The notes beneath the pieces were generated by a model. That model saw only the letters and a list, made by a program, of their open reading frames with translations, ran no database searches and was not told the origin of the DNA. A program made the position numbers and the translations under genes. From contig CANKIK010000006.1 of NCBI GenBank assembly GCA_947481985.1, forward strand, positions 1 through 64,000: 64,000 nt of DNA, given 5' to 3'. Shown one piece after another: positions 50,442 to 59,845 of the stretch. Numbering within the stretch: position 1 is the stretch's first letter; the number at the start of each line of letters is the position of its first letter. This stretch comes from QWOP01 sp003669605 (GTDB lineage: Bacteria; Planctomycetota; Planctomycetia; Pirellulales; UBA1268).

Positions 50442-52769
50442 TTATGGGGCCGGCAGCAGTTCGCCGAAAATTCCGTATGGCGGATCGGAGGCTTCGGCTC
50501 CACGCTCCCGACTGGTGAAGAAGTTAAAGAGATAGACACCCTTTGCCCCCCGCTTGAGAAGCCGCGACGCTGCGGCCCGGTAGTCCTCGGCAGTCAGGTT
50601 TGCCGCACCGCCCCCCTTGGTGCATTCGATGCCGAAGGCGAGCGACACCTCCCCGAGTGCTTGGCACCATTCCTCCACAGGCAGATCGCCCCGTTCGAGG
50701 AGAAACTCCGAGACCGTGACATGGTCGACAAGCCCGCAGGCCACCCATGCCAGCACGTCGCACCCGGCCGCCCGGGCCGTCGCCAGCGTCGGCGGAGTCC
50801 GGCCATAGTTTGACGGCACGCGGATGGCGAGCACGACCCGCCGACCACGCTCCCTCCCCACGCCATCGAGCACTCCGCGCACGCGCCACAGGAGCCGATT
50901 CACGATCGCCACCCGCTCCTCCACAGGGCAGCCTGCCTTGAAGAATTTTGGAAAGCGGTTGAAGTCGAGTTCCACGCCATCGCAGTCGTAGCGCGCCGCA
51001 GCCTCGCTGATCAGCGCCACAACATGATCGCAGACTTCTGGCCGCGCGAAATCGAGGGCATCGCGGCCGGCGTAGCGGTCGCCGCCGATCAGCCACTCGG
51101 GATGGTCCCGGCGGAAAGCCGTCCGGAGGAAATCGTCGCCGTGATCGTCGTTGATCCGAAACGAGATCCAAGCCTCGCGTCCCCGGGCCCGGGTCTCTTT
51201 GAGCATCACCGCATACGGATCGACTCCCGCCGCAAACAGCGCCGACAGGTTTTGGAATCGCTGTTTCTCGGAGGCCGGCCACGCCTCCCGCTCTTCGGCC
51301 GCCGAGAGCGTGCCGCGCATCGTGCCGACTGCGGTCGGGTAATAGAGCACCTGCGCGTTGATGCAGACAGCCACGGTGTCGACTTGGCTGCCGTCAAAGG
51401 CCACTTCGTCGATCAGCCGTGTGACGTCTGACTCGGACACGTTCGCCGGCCCCTTCACGCCTCCCTTCGTCGAGAGGCAGGAATCGCCGTCGAAGTTGTA
51501 GATCAGGCGCCGTCGACGTGGGAGCGACAGGAGAGCCGGCCCCGCGGCCACCTCCACCGGCTGCCAGTGGCCGTGCATCGCCGCCATTCCAGAAGGGAGA
51601 TGCGTGAGCTGCACCTCGACTCCTGCAGCGAGGCGCCTGGCGAAGAGGTTCCGGGAGGATCCCCCCGTTGCCACCGCGCGCTGCGAGCCGAAGAGCAGCC
51701 AATCGCCATCCGGAGAAGGGCGTGGATGGTAGTGGAGCGTCCCTGGCTGCGACGCCGTGAGTCGGACTGGCACCGCCCCTTGCTCGAGCGACACCTCAAA
51801 GAGCTCCACGGCGTCGGCAGCGCCGTCTGCTCCGGCGACTCGGGCCGTGAAAAACACCGAGCGACCATCGTGCGACCAGACCGGCAGGTCACTCGATCCG
51901 CCGTGGAAGTCGGGAACATCGAGGAACTCCATCACCCCGCGGTAGCGATTGCGATCTCCGATCTTCCGCAATCCGGTGCCATCGGCGCGCACCACATGCG
52001 GGTGGCAGTCGTAGTGCTCGCCCGAGACGAAGAGCAGCCATTGGCCGTCAGGAGACCACGACGGCGCAAACACGAATGGGTCAGCGGTGTCGATCTTCCG
52101 TCGGTTGCTGCCGTCGGCGTCAGCGAGCCACAGTTGATAGTTCTCGTGGTAGGCGATCCGCTTCCCGTCGGGCGAACCGGAGAAGCCGTAGGCAAAGCCG
52201 GTAGAGTCGCGGGCGAGATTGGTCTTGTTGGTGCCGTCGCGGTTCATCGCAAACGGCTTTGAGATGCCATTCACAAGCGCCGTGAACCCCAGCCGCTCCG
52301 CATCGCCGGGCCAGGGAAAGAGACCTGTGTTGTAGAAACTCACCCGCTCCACGGCAGTGACGTTGGCGGTCTGGCCGCTGGCGAGATCGACCAGATGCGT
52401 GTCATAGAGCCAATCCCCGGCGCGGAAGCGGAAGAGTTTGTGCTCCTCTTCAAAGATTGCATTGGCCTCGCTTTCCCAGGCACGCCCGATGATCGCCGTC
52501 TTCCCATCGGGGAACCAGCCGACAAACTGGGTCGAGGAATTGGGCTCGTCGGCCAGATCGGCGGCCAGCGGAATCGGACGCTTTCCCGGAGTGAGAAGCA
52601 TCGCCCGGCCCGTGGCAACGTTTGCCAAGCGCCCTCCCGGCAACGCCGTGGCGTGCTCGGTGTATCCGATCGTCGGCGGTGCGCCATCCGCCGCACAGGC
52701 TGGCAGGGCTCGCGAAAAAAGAAGCGCCAACACCCACGCCGCGTAGAGAACATTGCCCGCTCGCTGCAT
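50442..52769 (-). CDS. Secreted fusion of TolB-like propeller and glycoside-hydrolase-like barrel
   Basis: The 775-residue protein has a signal peptide (residues 1-26, LYAAWVLALLFSRALPACA). Residues 40-400 form a WD40/TolB-like propeller with repeated blades (YGFSGSPDGKRIAYHENYQLW, FAPSWSPDGQWLLFVSG, PVWSHDGRSVFFTARV, HPRPSPDGDWLLFG). Residues 420-770 look like a (beta/alpha)8 hydrolase-like barrel. IDEVAFDGSQVDTVAVCIN, MLKETRARGREAWISFRIND and RYDCDGVELDFNRFPKFF (the GVELD acidic motif near strand 4) support this, along with LFNFFTSRERG near the end. I infer polysaccharide processing; the substrate and whether both domains are active are unknown. The ATG at 52769 is backed by GAGGG 6 nt upstream. 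Divergent from addB. Confidence 0.75.
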   Translation of the reverse strand: MQRAGNVLYAAWVLALLFSRALPACAADGAPPTIGYTEHATALPGGRLANVATGRAMLLTPGKRPIPLAADLADEPNSSTQFVGWFPDGKTAIIGRAWESEANAIFEEEHKLFRFRAGDWLYDTHLVDLASGQTANVTAVERVSFYNTGLFPWPGDAERLGFTALVNGISKPFAMNRDGTNKTNLARDSTGFAYGFSGSPDGKRIAYHENYQLWLADADGSNRRKIDTADPFVFAPSWSPDGQWLLFVSGEHYDCHPHVVRADGTGLRKIGDRNRYRGVMEFLDVPDFHGGSSDLPVWSHDGRSVFFTARVAGADGAADAVELFEVSLEQGAVPVRLTASQPGTLHYHPRPSPDGDWLLFGSQRAVATGGSSRNLFARRLAAGVEVQLTHLPSGMAAMHGHWQPVEVAAGPALLSLPRRRRLIYNFDGDSCLSTKGGVKGPANVSESDVTRLIDEVAFDGSQVDTVAVCINAQVLYYPTAVGTMRGTLSAAEEREAWPASEKQRFQNLSALFAAGVDPYAVMLKETRARGREAWISFRINDDHGDDFLRTAFRRDHPEWLIGGDRYAGRDALDFARPEVCDHVVALISEAAARYDCDGVELDFNRFPKFFKAGCPVEERVAIVNRLLWRVRGVLDGVGRERGRRVVLAIRVPSNYGRTPPTLATARAAGCDVLAWVACGLVDHVTVSEFLLERGDLPVEEWCQALGEVSLAFGIECTKGGGAANLTAEDYRAAASRLLKRGAKGVYLFNFFTSRERGAEASDPPYGIFGELLPAP

Positions 52770-52939
52770 CGGTCCGCCCTCAAAAGTGATTCCGGCCTCG
52801 ATTCTCAGCCCCCAACCAATTTCCCTGTCCCAGATACCATGCCCACCGGCAGCCGCTCGAGCAATCACTGACCACAGGTTGCCGGGAGTTGCTAAACTTT
52901 TTTCCCCCGCCCGATTACCCGCCAGGATGGCACACCAGG

Positions 52940-55900
52940 ATGGCGCACATGGCCCGAGGGAACATCGATCGAGGCCGGAAATCGCCGTCACCATCCGCTC
53001 CAGGGCTGCCAGACGTGATGCCAGCCTCCCCCGCCGCGGCGGGCGCCGCTGAGGGCACCGCAGTCTGCCGGATCCACTGGATCGACTCCCAACAAGGGAT
53101 TCTCCCCTCTGCCGCTGCGTGGCTCCTCGGCGAGATTCCACCCGGTCCGACCGCCGATCTGTCAGGGTTTACCGTGGTCGTTCCCGGCCGCGCCGCCGGC
53201 CATCGCCTCCTTGAGCTCCTCATCGACAAGGCCGCCTCGGACGGCAGGCGGATCGTTCCTCCCACCACTGTGACGCTCGGCACGCTCCCCGAAGAACTCT
53301 ACGAACCGGCCCGTCCGCTTGCCGACACCACCACCGAAACTCTCTGCTGGATGGCGGCGATCGATTCCGCGGCACCGCGTGACCGGCGGCTGATTGCGCC
53401 GGGAGTCGCCGGCGCTCGCTTGGGCGCGGATGACGACGGCATGCTGACTGACGAGGAAACCGTTTCTGGGGAGGGGCCACCCTCCGGTGGTTCTCAGTCG
53501 GCGGGACGGATGTTCGACGCCGCGCGGATGCTTGTCGGCATGCACCGGGAGTTGGCCGCCAACACCCTCTCTTTCAAGGATGTGACCAGCGCCGCCGACG
53601 ACGCTCTTCCCGGATTCGGCGACCACGCCCGCTGGGAGGCACTCTCCCGGCTCGAGGAGGCATATCTGCGGAACGTCGATGGTGTCGGCTGCTGGGACCG
53701 GCAGACGGCCCGGAGGGTGGCGGTTGAGCAGCGGGAGGTCGACTTCGATGGTCGGATCGTTCTCTTGGCCACGGTCGACGTCGATCCGCTGCAGCGAAAA
53801 ATGCTCTCCCAGGTGAACGGCCAGATCGATGCCTTGGTGGCACTGCCAGCCGGCATCGGGCCCGATCCGGAAGCCTGCTTTGACGATTTTGGATGTATCG
53901 TGCCCGACGCTTGGCGGGAGCGGCCGCTTCCGGTGCCACTGGAGCGGGTGGTGGTGGTCGACGACACCGATGCCCAGGCAGCTGCGGTGGTCGATTGGAT
54001 TGGCAGCATGGCCGCTAGGCGGGCGGCCGACGAGATCACGGTCGCCGCCCCCGACGACTCAACTGTGCCGAGCCTGGAGCAGCGTTTGGCGACTGCCGGG
54101 TTGGTGGGCCGGTACGCGGCCGGTCGCACCATGCAGCGTTCCAGTCCCTGGCAACTTGTCCATGCGATTTTCGCTTGGCTCGATCGACGCGAGTTCGCCA
54201 CGCTCGCCGATCTGCTCCGTTGTCCCGATTGCATCAGGCTGCTCTCCCGGCGGACCGGACAGGCAATGCCAGCAGCGGTCGCCGATCGGGTCGCCACCCG
54301 GCACCTCCCGCAGGCGATCGACCGCGATCATCTGGCGGCGGCGGCCGAGCGGCCTGACGATCGCCTTGAGAATTCCCTCTTCATCGAGATCCTCGACGCA
54401 GTCGATGCCTGGCTCGCGCCTCTTCAGGCCGCAGGAGCCGCCATCGATCGCGCTGTGAGCGTCTCTTCCGCCGATCGGCTGACGGCGACTGCTCGCAAAA
54501 AGCGGACCCGGACTGGCGCACGGGCCACTCCGGCAGCTCTCCCCGGCCACCCCACGCTCGCACCAGCGTGGGTGGCGGGCTTGCGGGCAGTCTGCAGCGC
54601 GGCGCTGGAAGGGGTGGAGATCGACCGTGACGCCGAAGGGAGCCGCGTCTTCGCCAGGGCGCTCGGTGCCCTGGGCGAACAACTCGCCGACATGGAAACC
54701 ATTCCCGATCGGCTCGCCGCCGCAGCCGGCTCCGGCGGACTGGTGCGGCTGCTGGTCTCCACATGGGGGCGATCGGGGATCCCTCCGGCCCAGGAGTCGG
54801 AGGCGATCGACATCGTCGGCTGGCTGGAGGTGGCGCTCGATGACGCTCCGGCGCTGGCAATCACCAGTTGCATCGAGGGCTGTCTCCCCGGCAATGCCGG
54901 CCGCGACCCACTCCTTCCCGAGCCGCTCAGGCAAGCCCTGGGACTCGACAACGCCGCCCGGACAGCGGCCCGCGACGCCTGGATGCTGGCTGTCGCAGCC
55001 GTCCGGGAAGACTTGCTGGTGGTCGTGCCGCGGTGCCGTTCCGACGGCTCCCCGGCGATCCCCAGCCGACTCCTCTTCCGCCGCGATCCCGACGGGGTTG
55101 TCGCTGCCGCAAAGCGGCTCTTCGCCACACCGCACTCCCCTTCCTCTGCCGGGCCGCCGCCGGTGGTCGCGTCGCGATTGCTTGTGCCGGCGCCGACGGT
55201 GCTCGGCCCGGCATCGGGCGACCTATTCCCGGCGATGCGAGTCACCGAATTCCGCGACTATCTCACCTGCCCCTACCGCTACTGGCTCAAGCAGCGCCTC
55301 CGCCTCACGTCGGCCCACGACGACAGCTTAGAACTGGGCCCCGGCGATTTCGGGACCTTGATCCACGACTGCCTCGACATTTTCGCCAAGGATCGCTCCA
55401 TCGCCACCAGCGACGACGGCGATGCGATCGCCGATTGGCTTTCGGCTGCGCTCGATCGCATCGTCCACCATCGCTACGGATCAGCCGCGGCCCCTGCCGT
55501 TGCAGTGCAGGCAGAACTGGCCCGGCGTCGGCTCCGGGAGTTTGCCCGCGTGCAGGCGAATCGAACCAGCGAGGGTTGGACGATCCACTCCACCGAGAAG
55601 GTGGTGCGTTCGCAGGCGTTTGTGGTCGATGGCATCCCAGTGGAACTCTCCGGACGCATCGACCGCATCGACCGCCATGAGGCCCACGACCAGTGGGAGG
55701 TGCTCGACTACAAGACATCGGCCAAAGGGAAAACACCAGAGAAAACCCACCGCACCGCCCGCGGTTGGATCGATCTCCAACTCCCGCTCTACCGCCATCT
55801 GCTCACCGAGGTCGAGGGGATGCCGGTGGTCGATCTGGCCGATTCCTCGATGGTCCGGGTGGGCTACTTCAACGTGCCGGCCAAAGTCGAGGAGATCCGC

Positions 55901-56095
55901 ATCGTGACGGCAGACTGGAGCGATTCGGACTATGCCGATGCCGACGAGGCGGCCCGGCAGGTCGTCCGCAACGTCCGCCAGGGACTTTTCTGGCCACCAA
56001 ATCCTGCTGCTGCCGGATCATTCCCCGAGTTCGACGGCATCTGCCAAACGCACGCCATCCGCGATGATGACGATGCCGAAGGGGAGGCTCTATGA
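52940..56095 (+). CDS. addB: AddB-like helicase/nuclease subunit
   Basis: AddB works with AddA at double-strand breaks, degrading and loading DNA for homologous recombination. The 1051-residue protein has a UvrD/AddB-type N-terminal part with a degenerate Walker A (VVPGRAAGHRLLELL), as in proteobacterial AddB, and a C-terminal PD-(D/E)XK nuclease. FRDYLTCPYRYWLKQRL, GTLIHDCLDIF (about residue 804), GRIDRID, VLDYKTSAKG (about 921) and LQLPLYRH give the catalytic residues. The C-terminus, PPNPAAAGSFPEFDGICQTH, has a single Cys, so the four-Cys iron-sulfur cluster of Bacillus AddB seems absent. The start is uncertain: ATGs at 52949 and 53018 are also possible. Its stop overlaps the addA ATG by 4 bp. 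Confidence 0.82.
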   Translation: MAHMARGNIDRGRKSPSPSAPGLPDVMPASPAAAGAAEGTAVCRIHWIDSQQGILPSAAAWLLGEIPPGPTADLSGFTVVVPGRAAGHRLLELLIDKAASDGRRIVPPTTVTLGTLPEELYEPARPLADTTTETLCWMAAIDSAAPRDRRLIAPGVAGARLGADDDGMLTDEETVSGEGPPSGGSQSAGRMFDAARMLVGMHRELAANTLSFKDVTSAADDALPGFGDHARWEALSRLEEAYLRNVDGVGCWDRQTARRVAVEQREVDFDGRIVLLATVDVDPLQRKMLSQVNGQIDALVALPAGIGPDPEACFDDFGCIVPDAWRERPLPVPLERVVVVDDTDAQAAAVVDWIGSMAARRAADEITVAAPDDSTVPSLEQRLATAGLVGRYAAGRTMQRSSPWQLVHAIFAWLDRREFATLADLLRCPDCIRLLSRRTGQAMPAAVADRVATRHLPQAIDRDHLAAAAERPDDRLENSLFIEILDAVDAWLAPLQAAGAAIDRAVSVSSADRLTATARKKRTRTGARATPAALPGHPTLAPAWVAGLRAVCSAALEGVEIDRDAEGSRVFARALGALGEQLADMETIPDRLAAAAGSGGLVRLLVSTWGRSGIPPAQESEAIDIVGWLEVALDDAPALAITSCIEGCLPGNAGRDPLLPEPLRQALGLDNAARTAARDAWMLAVAAVREDLLVVVPRCRSDGSPAIPSRLLFRRDPDGVVAAAKRLFATPHSPSSAGPPPVVASRLLVPAPTVLGPASGDLFPAMRVTEFRDYLTCPYRYWLKQRLRLTSAHDDSLELGPGDFGTLIHDCLDIFAKDRSIATSDDGDAIADWLSAALDRIVHHRYGSAAAPAVAVQAELARRRLREFARVQANRTSEGWTIHSTEKVVRSQAFVVDGIPVELSGRIDRIDRHEAHDQWEVLDYKTSAKGKTPEKTHRTARGWIDLQLPLYRHLLTEVEGMPVVDLADSSMVRVGYFNVPAKVEEIRIVTADWSDSDYADADEAARQVVRNVRQGLFWPPNPAAAGSFPEFDGICQTHAIRDDDDAEGEAL

Positions 56096-59000
56096 ACGAT
56101 TCTCGCCGCACAGCCGCTGGTTCGGGGAAGAAGAGCAAGGACCAGGCACCGTCATCACCGACCGTGTCCGGCGTGCCACCGGCCAGCCGGCCGCTCGAAC
56201 CGTTCGTCCTCGTGCGGGCCAGCGCCGGCACCGGCAAGACCCACGCCCTCTCCACGCGGATGATCCGGATCCTCGCCGACGGCGCAGAGGTCGACGACAT
56301 CTTCGCCGCCACGTTTGCCCGCAAGGCCGCCGGCGAGATCCTCACTCGTGTCCTCGACCGGTTGGCGGCAGCGGCCGATTCAGAAGGCCACGAGACCCAG
56401 GCTCTGGCCACGGCGATCGACCGCCCGGCCGCCAAGGCGGCATTTTTCCGTGATCTGCTGGTGCGGGTCACCGGTCAACTCGACAGGCTCTCCGTCGGCA
56501 CGCTCGACAGTTTCTTCGTCACCTGCGCTGATGCTGCGCGCTTCGAATTAGGATTACCGCCGGGGTGGTCGATCGGCAGCCAGGCTGACCTCACCGTGCA
56601 ACGACGGCGGGCGATCCACCGCACGATTGCCGATGCGATCGCTGACGGTGGGCCGTCGGCCCGGGCCGGCAACAGCACAGACTCACCGGCCCTGATCCTC
56701 GCCAACTTGATGGTGCAACTTTCCGGCGGCACGACCACGACGGGGCTGGAGGAGGCGATCGAGGGGATCGTCGCCGATCTGGCTGAAATCCACCGCGACA
56801 CCGAAGCAGAGGCGTGGGACTGGCTCACGGTGCCCCGGCCGCCGTCGGACGACGCGATCACGGCGGCGAGGCAGACGCTTGCCCTGCACGAATACAGCGA
56901 CAAGCGTTTCAAAAGCGCCAGCGACACGACACTTGAGGCCCTGGCAAGTTGTGATTTTCAGACGCTGCTCTCTAAGGGAATGATTCCCAAACTGCTTGCC
57001 GGCGAGACCCGCTACTACAACAAGCCAATCGACCCGGAGGTGGAAGCGGCCCTGCGAACGATTATCGACTTGGCCAAGACGATGATCCTCCACCGCGCCA
57101 AAGCGCAGACCAGGGCGATCCGCGATCTGCTCGATCACTATGGAGCCACCTCCGACCGCCTGCTCTCTAGCGACGGCATGGTGTCGTTCAACGACGTCAC
57201 GCGTCTGGTGGCCACCGCTGCTGGCGACGGCACCCTCGACTCGGCCCGATGGCGCGGCATCCGCTTCGCGAAGCATCTCCTTCTCGACGAATTCCAAGAC
57301 ACCGCTCCCACACAGTGGCGGGTGCTTGAGCGACTCGCAGAGCATGCGATCACGGCGTCGGGGTCGTTCTTCGCGGTCGGTGATCGGAAGCAGGCGATCT
57401 ACGGCTGGCGCGGGGGTGAGGCCGATCTGATTGATGCCCTGCCTGGATTCTTCGCCGCCGGACCGCGGCCGCTGAAGTCACAGGTTTTGTCAGCCAGTTA
57501 CCGCTCCAGCCCTGCGGTGCTGGAGGGGGTCAACCGGGTGTTTGAGCGGATCTCAACCGCTGAGCCACTCGCCGATTTCGGGAGCGTGGCTGCCGATTGG
57601 AGCCGTCACTTTCCCCGGCACGAGGCCGCAGCGGCGCGGCAGGATCTTCCGGGTTGGGTGCGGCTTCGCACCTGCCGAGCCGCGGAGGAGGGGGAAAAGG
57701 CTGCCGATGTGTTGCTGGCAGCGGTGGCGCTGCGCGCAGCGGCGCTCTCCCGGGCCAATCCGGGCAGCACGGTGGGCGTCCTCGTGCGGACCAACAAAGC
57801 GGCCGAACGGGTGATCGCCAAACTTAAGGCCGACGGTGTCATCGCCAGCGCCGAGGGGGGCCAACCACTCGCCGATTCGCCGGCAGTTGAGTTGCTCCTT
57901 TCGGTGCTTCATCTGGTCGATCATCCCTCCGATTCCATTGCTCGCTTCCACGTTGGCACTTCCCCGCTGGCGGGGGCGCTCGGGCTGTCAGCCACCAGTT
58001 CGGTGGAAAAAGATCCGCCCCCGGAATTCGTGACGGTGCTCGATTCTCTTCGCCGCGAATTGATCGATAGCGGCTATGGTCCTGTCCTGGCGCGCCTCAC
58101 CGAGACGCTCGCGGCCTGCGGCTCGCAGCGTGACCGGCGACGGCTGGAGCAGTTCATCGCTGCGGCGCGGGAATGGGACATGCAGGGGGGAGGATCGCGC
58201 GAGGGCCTGTCGCGCACCGAGCCGTTTGTCATCCATTGCCGAACGGTGAACGTTGCCGATCCGGTGCTCTCGCCGATCCGGGTGATGACGATCCATAAGG
58301 CGAAGGGCTTGGAGTTTGATCTCGTCGTCCTCACCGATCTCGATCGCAAGCTCGTTCCCCGCCCGCCACGGGTGGTGGTCGACCGCAGCCGGCCGGGATC
58401 GCCCGCTCCTCTGGGCAGTCCGCTCGATCCGATCCGTCGCGTGCTCGTGCATGTCACCAAGGACTGCTGGCCGTTGCTCCCGGACGACTGGCGGGAATTG
58501 TGCGAGGCGGCGAGCCATCCGGTGATCCGCGAAGCGATCGCCACGCTCTATGTAGGGCTCACGCGTGCAGCGCAGGGCCTGGAGATCCTCATCCAGCCGG
58601 CGAGCACCAAGGAACGAAACATCCCTCGGACGCTCGCCGGCGTGATCCGTGCCACACTTCCCGAAACCCCCGACGCGCCGGCCGACAGCATGCTTCACGC
58701 TGTTGGCCATCGCGCCGACCCGGCTCTCGACTCCCTTCCGAATGCACGCTCAACCACGGCCACCACAGCGGCAGCGCCTCCAGTCTCCGACGAGACGTCA
58801 CCCGACAGACTCCCCAGGGCTTCCGGCGGCATCGTCCTCAAGTCGCTGCCGGGGGGGCGGCGGCGGCGGGCTCGTCCCTTGCGAACACCGTCATCGACGG
58901 AGGGGAGCCGAACCGTGACCGCATCTTCCTTGCTCACCCCGGGAACGCGGGCGGCCCGGAGCGTCGGCACGCTGCTCCATGCCTGGATCGAGCAGTGGGG

Positions 59001-59550
59001 TTGGCCGGCAACGGCGCCGGAAGACGCTGTGCTGCGCCGCTTGGCATCCAGAGAGCCACTGCTGGCAAGCCAGGTCGACAGCCTTCTTGCCGATTTCCGG
59101 CGGATGTGTGGGGAACGGCGTGTGGCAGCCCTGCTTGCCGAACCGCCGCAGGAATTGCCCGCCCGATTCGTCTCTCCAAATCACCCAGTCCTTCACCCAG
59201 CCAATCTCCCCGCTGGTCCCGCGGTGCCCCAACTGCAACGTGAGTGCGCTTTCGCTCTCGATGACGGGCAGGGGACGCTTTTGGGGGTCATGGACAGGCT
59301 CGTGGTCTGGACGCGGGATGGCAAAGCGGTGGCGGCGGAGGTGATCGATTTTAAATTTGACGGCATGGGAACGGCGGAGGGGGCCGACGAGCAGAGAAAA
59401 ATCCTCGCTGCAAAGACGGCGTTCTACACACCGCAACTCCAGGCCTACCGCACCGCAGTGGCCACCCTCCATGATCTGCCCCTCGCACGAGTCTCGTGCG
59501 AATTGGTGTTCATGCGTTCCGGCGACGTGGTGCCGGTGGGGGAAAAATAG
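56092..59550 (+). CDS. addA: AddA-like UvrD/Rep helicase-nuclease
   Basis: The 1152-residue protein is the motor subunit of the AddAB double-strand-break repair complex. Superfamily 1 motifs run in order: I VRASAGTGKTHALS (about residue 42), II LLLDEFQDTAPTQW (about 397), III FAVGDRKQAIYGWRGGEADL, IV SYRSSPAVLEGVNRVF, V RVMTIHKAKGLEFDLVVLTD, VI LYVGLTRAAQGLEILI. A C-terminal PD-(D/E)XK nuclease has GTLLHAWIEQW, GVMDRLVV and VIDFKFDG with QLQAY. The region between motif VI and the nuclease is a Thr/Ser/Pro-rich linker. Translationally coupled to addB. A GGGCTGT/ACAGCCC hairpin follows at 59555-59582 but lacks a T-run, so termination there is doubtful. Confidence 0.9.
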   Translation: MNDSRRTAAGSGKKSKDQAPSSPTVSGVPPASRPLEPFVLVRASAGTGKTHALSTRMIRILADGAEVDDIFAATFARKAAGEILTRVLDRLAAAADSEGHETQALATAIDRPAAKAAFFRDLLVRVTGQLDRLSVGTLDSFFVTCADAARFELGLPPGWSIGSQADLTVQRRRAIHRTIADAIADGGPSARAGNSTDSPALILANLMVQLSGGTTTTGLEEAIEGIVADLAEIHRDTEAEAWDWLTVPRPPSDDAITAARQTLALHEYSDKRFKSASDTTLEALASCDFQTLLSKGMIPKLLAGETRYYNKPIDPEVEAALRTIIDLAKTMILHRAKAQTRAIRDLLDHYGATSDRLLSSDGMVSFNDVTRLVATAAGDGTLDSARWRGIRFAKHLLLDEFQDTAPTQWRVLERLAEHAITASGSFFAVGDRKQAIYGWRGGEADLIDALPGFFAAGPRPLKSQVLSASYRSSPAVLEGVNRVFERISTAEPLADFGSVAADWSRHFPRHEAAAARQDLPGWVRLRTCRAAEEGEKAADVLLAAVALRAAALSRANPGSTVGVLVRTNKAAERVIAKLKADGVIASAEGGQPLADSPAVELLLSVLHLVDHPSDSIARFHVGTSPLAGALGLSATSSVEKDPPPEFVTVLDSLRRELIDSGYGPVLARLTETLAACGSQRDRRRLEQFIAAAREWDMQGGGSREGLSRTEPFVIHCRTVNVADPVLSPIRVMTIHKAKGLEFDLVVLTDLDRKLVPRPPRVVVDRSRPGSPAPLGSPLDPIRRVLVHVTKDCWPLLPDDWRELCEAASHPVIREAIATLYVGLTRAAQGLEILIQPASTKERNIPRTLAGVIRATLPETPDAPADSMLHAVGHRADPALDSLPNARSTTATTAAAPPVSDETSPDRLPRASGGIVLKSLPGGRRRRARPLRTPSSTEGSRTVTASSLLTPGTRAARSVGTLLHAWIEQWGWPATAPEDAVLRRLASREPLLASQVDSLLADFRRMCGERRVAALLAEPPQELPARFVSPNHPVLHPANLPAGPAVPQLQRECAFALDDGQGTLLGVMDRLVVWTRDGKAVAAEVIDFKFDGMGTAEGADEQRKILAAKTAFYTPQLQAYRTAVATLHDLPLARVSCELVFMRSGDVVPVGEK

Positions 59551-59666
59551 CCGCGGGCTGTCCAAGCCGTGGCAAACAGCCCTGAGCGCACGGGTCAAGC
59601 GCGGGCCAGAGTCAGCCCGGCAGCAATCGACCGCAGAAAACCCGCGGCGGACGCACAAAAACAAAG

Positions 59667-59749
59667 CGGAGGGCATGGGATTCGAACCCACAATCCATCT
59701 CTGGACATCTGATTTCGAGTCAGACCGCTGGCCAATTCGCTTACCCTCC
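59667..59749 (-). tRNA. tRNA-Ser (anticodon CGA)
   Basis: The minus strand forms a class II tRNA. The acceptor arms are GGAGGGT and GCCCTCC, with discriminator G as required by seryl-tRNA synthetase. The anticodon stem is TCTGA/TCAGA with loop CTCGAAA, giving CGA, which reads UCG. A variable arm (TGTCCAGAGATGGATT region) and T arm GTGGG-TTCGAAT-CCCAT follow. CCA is not encoded. It lies between addA and the thioester-reductase gene. Confidence 0.92.
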
Positions 59750-59845
59750 GAACAAGCCTCCTCCAATGTAGAACAACTTCGGCAAACGCTCAAGTTCGCC
59801 CGCACAACCGGCACCGGTCAATCGATGGCGACCCCCGAGGCCTTG

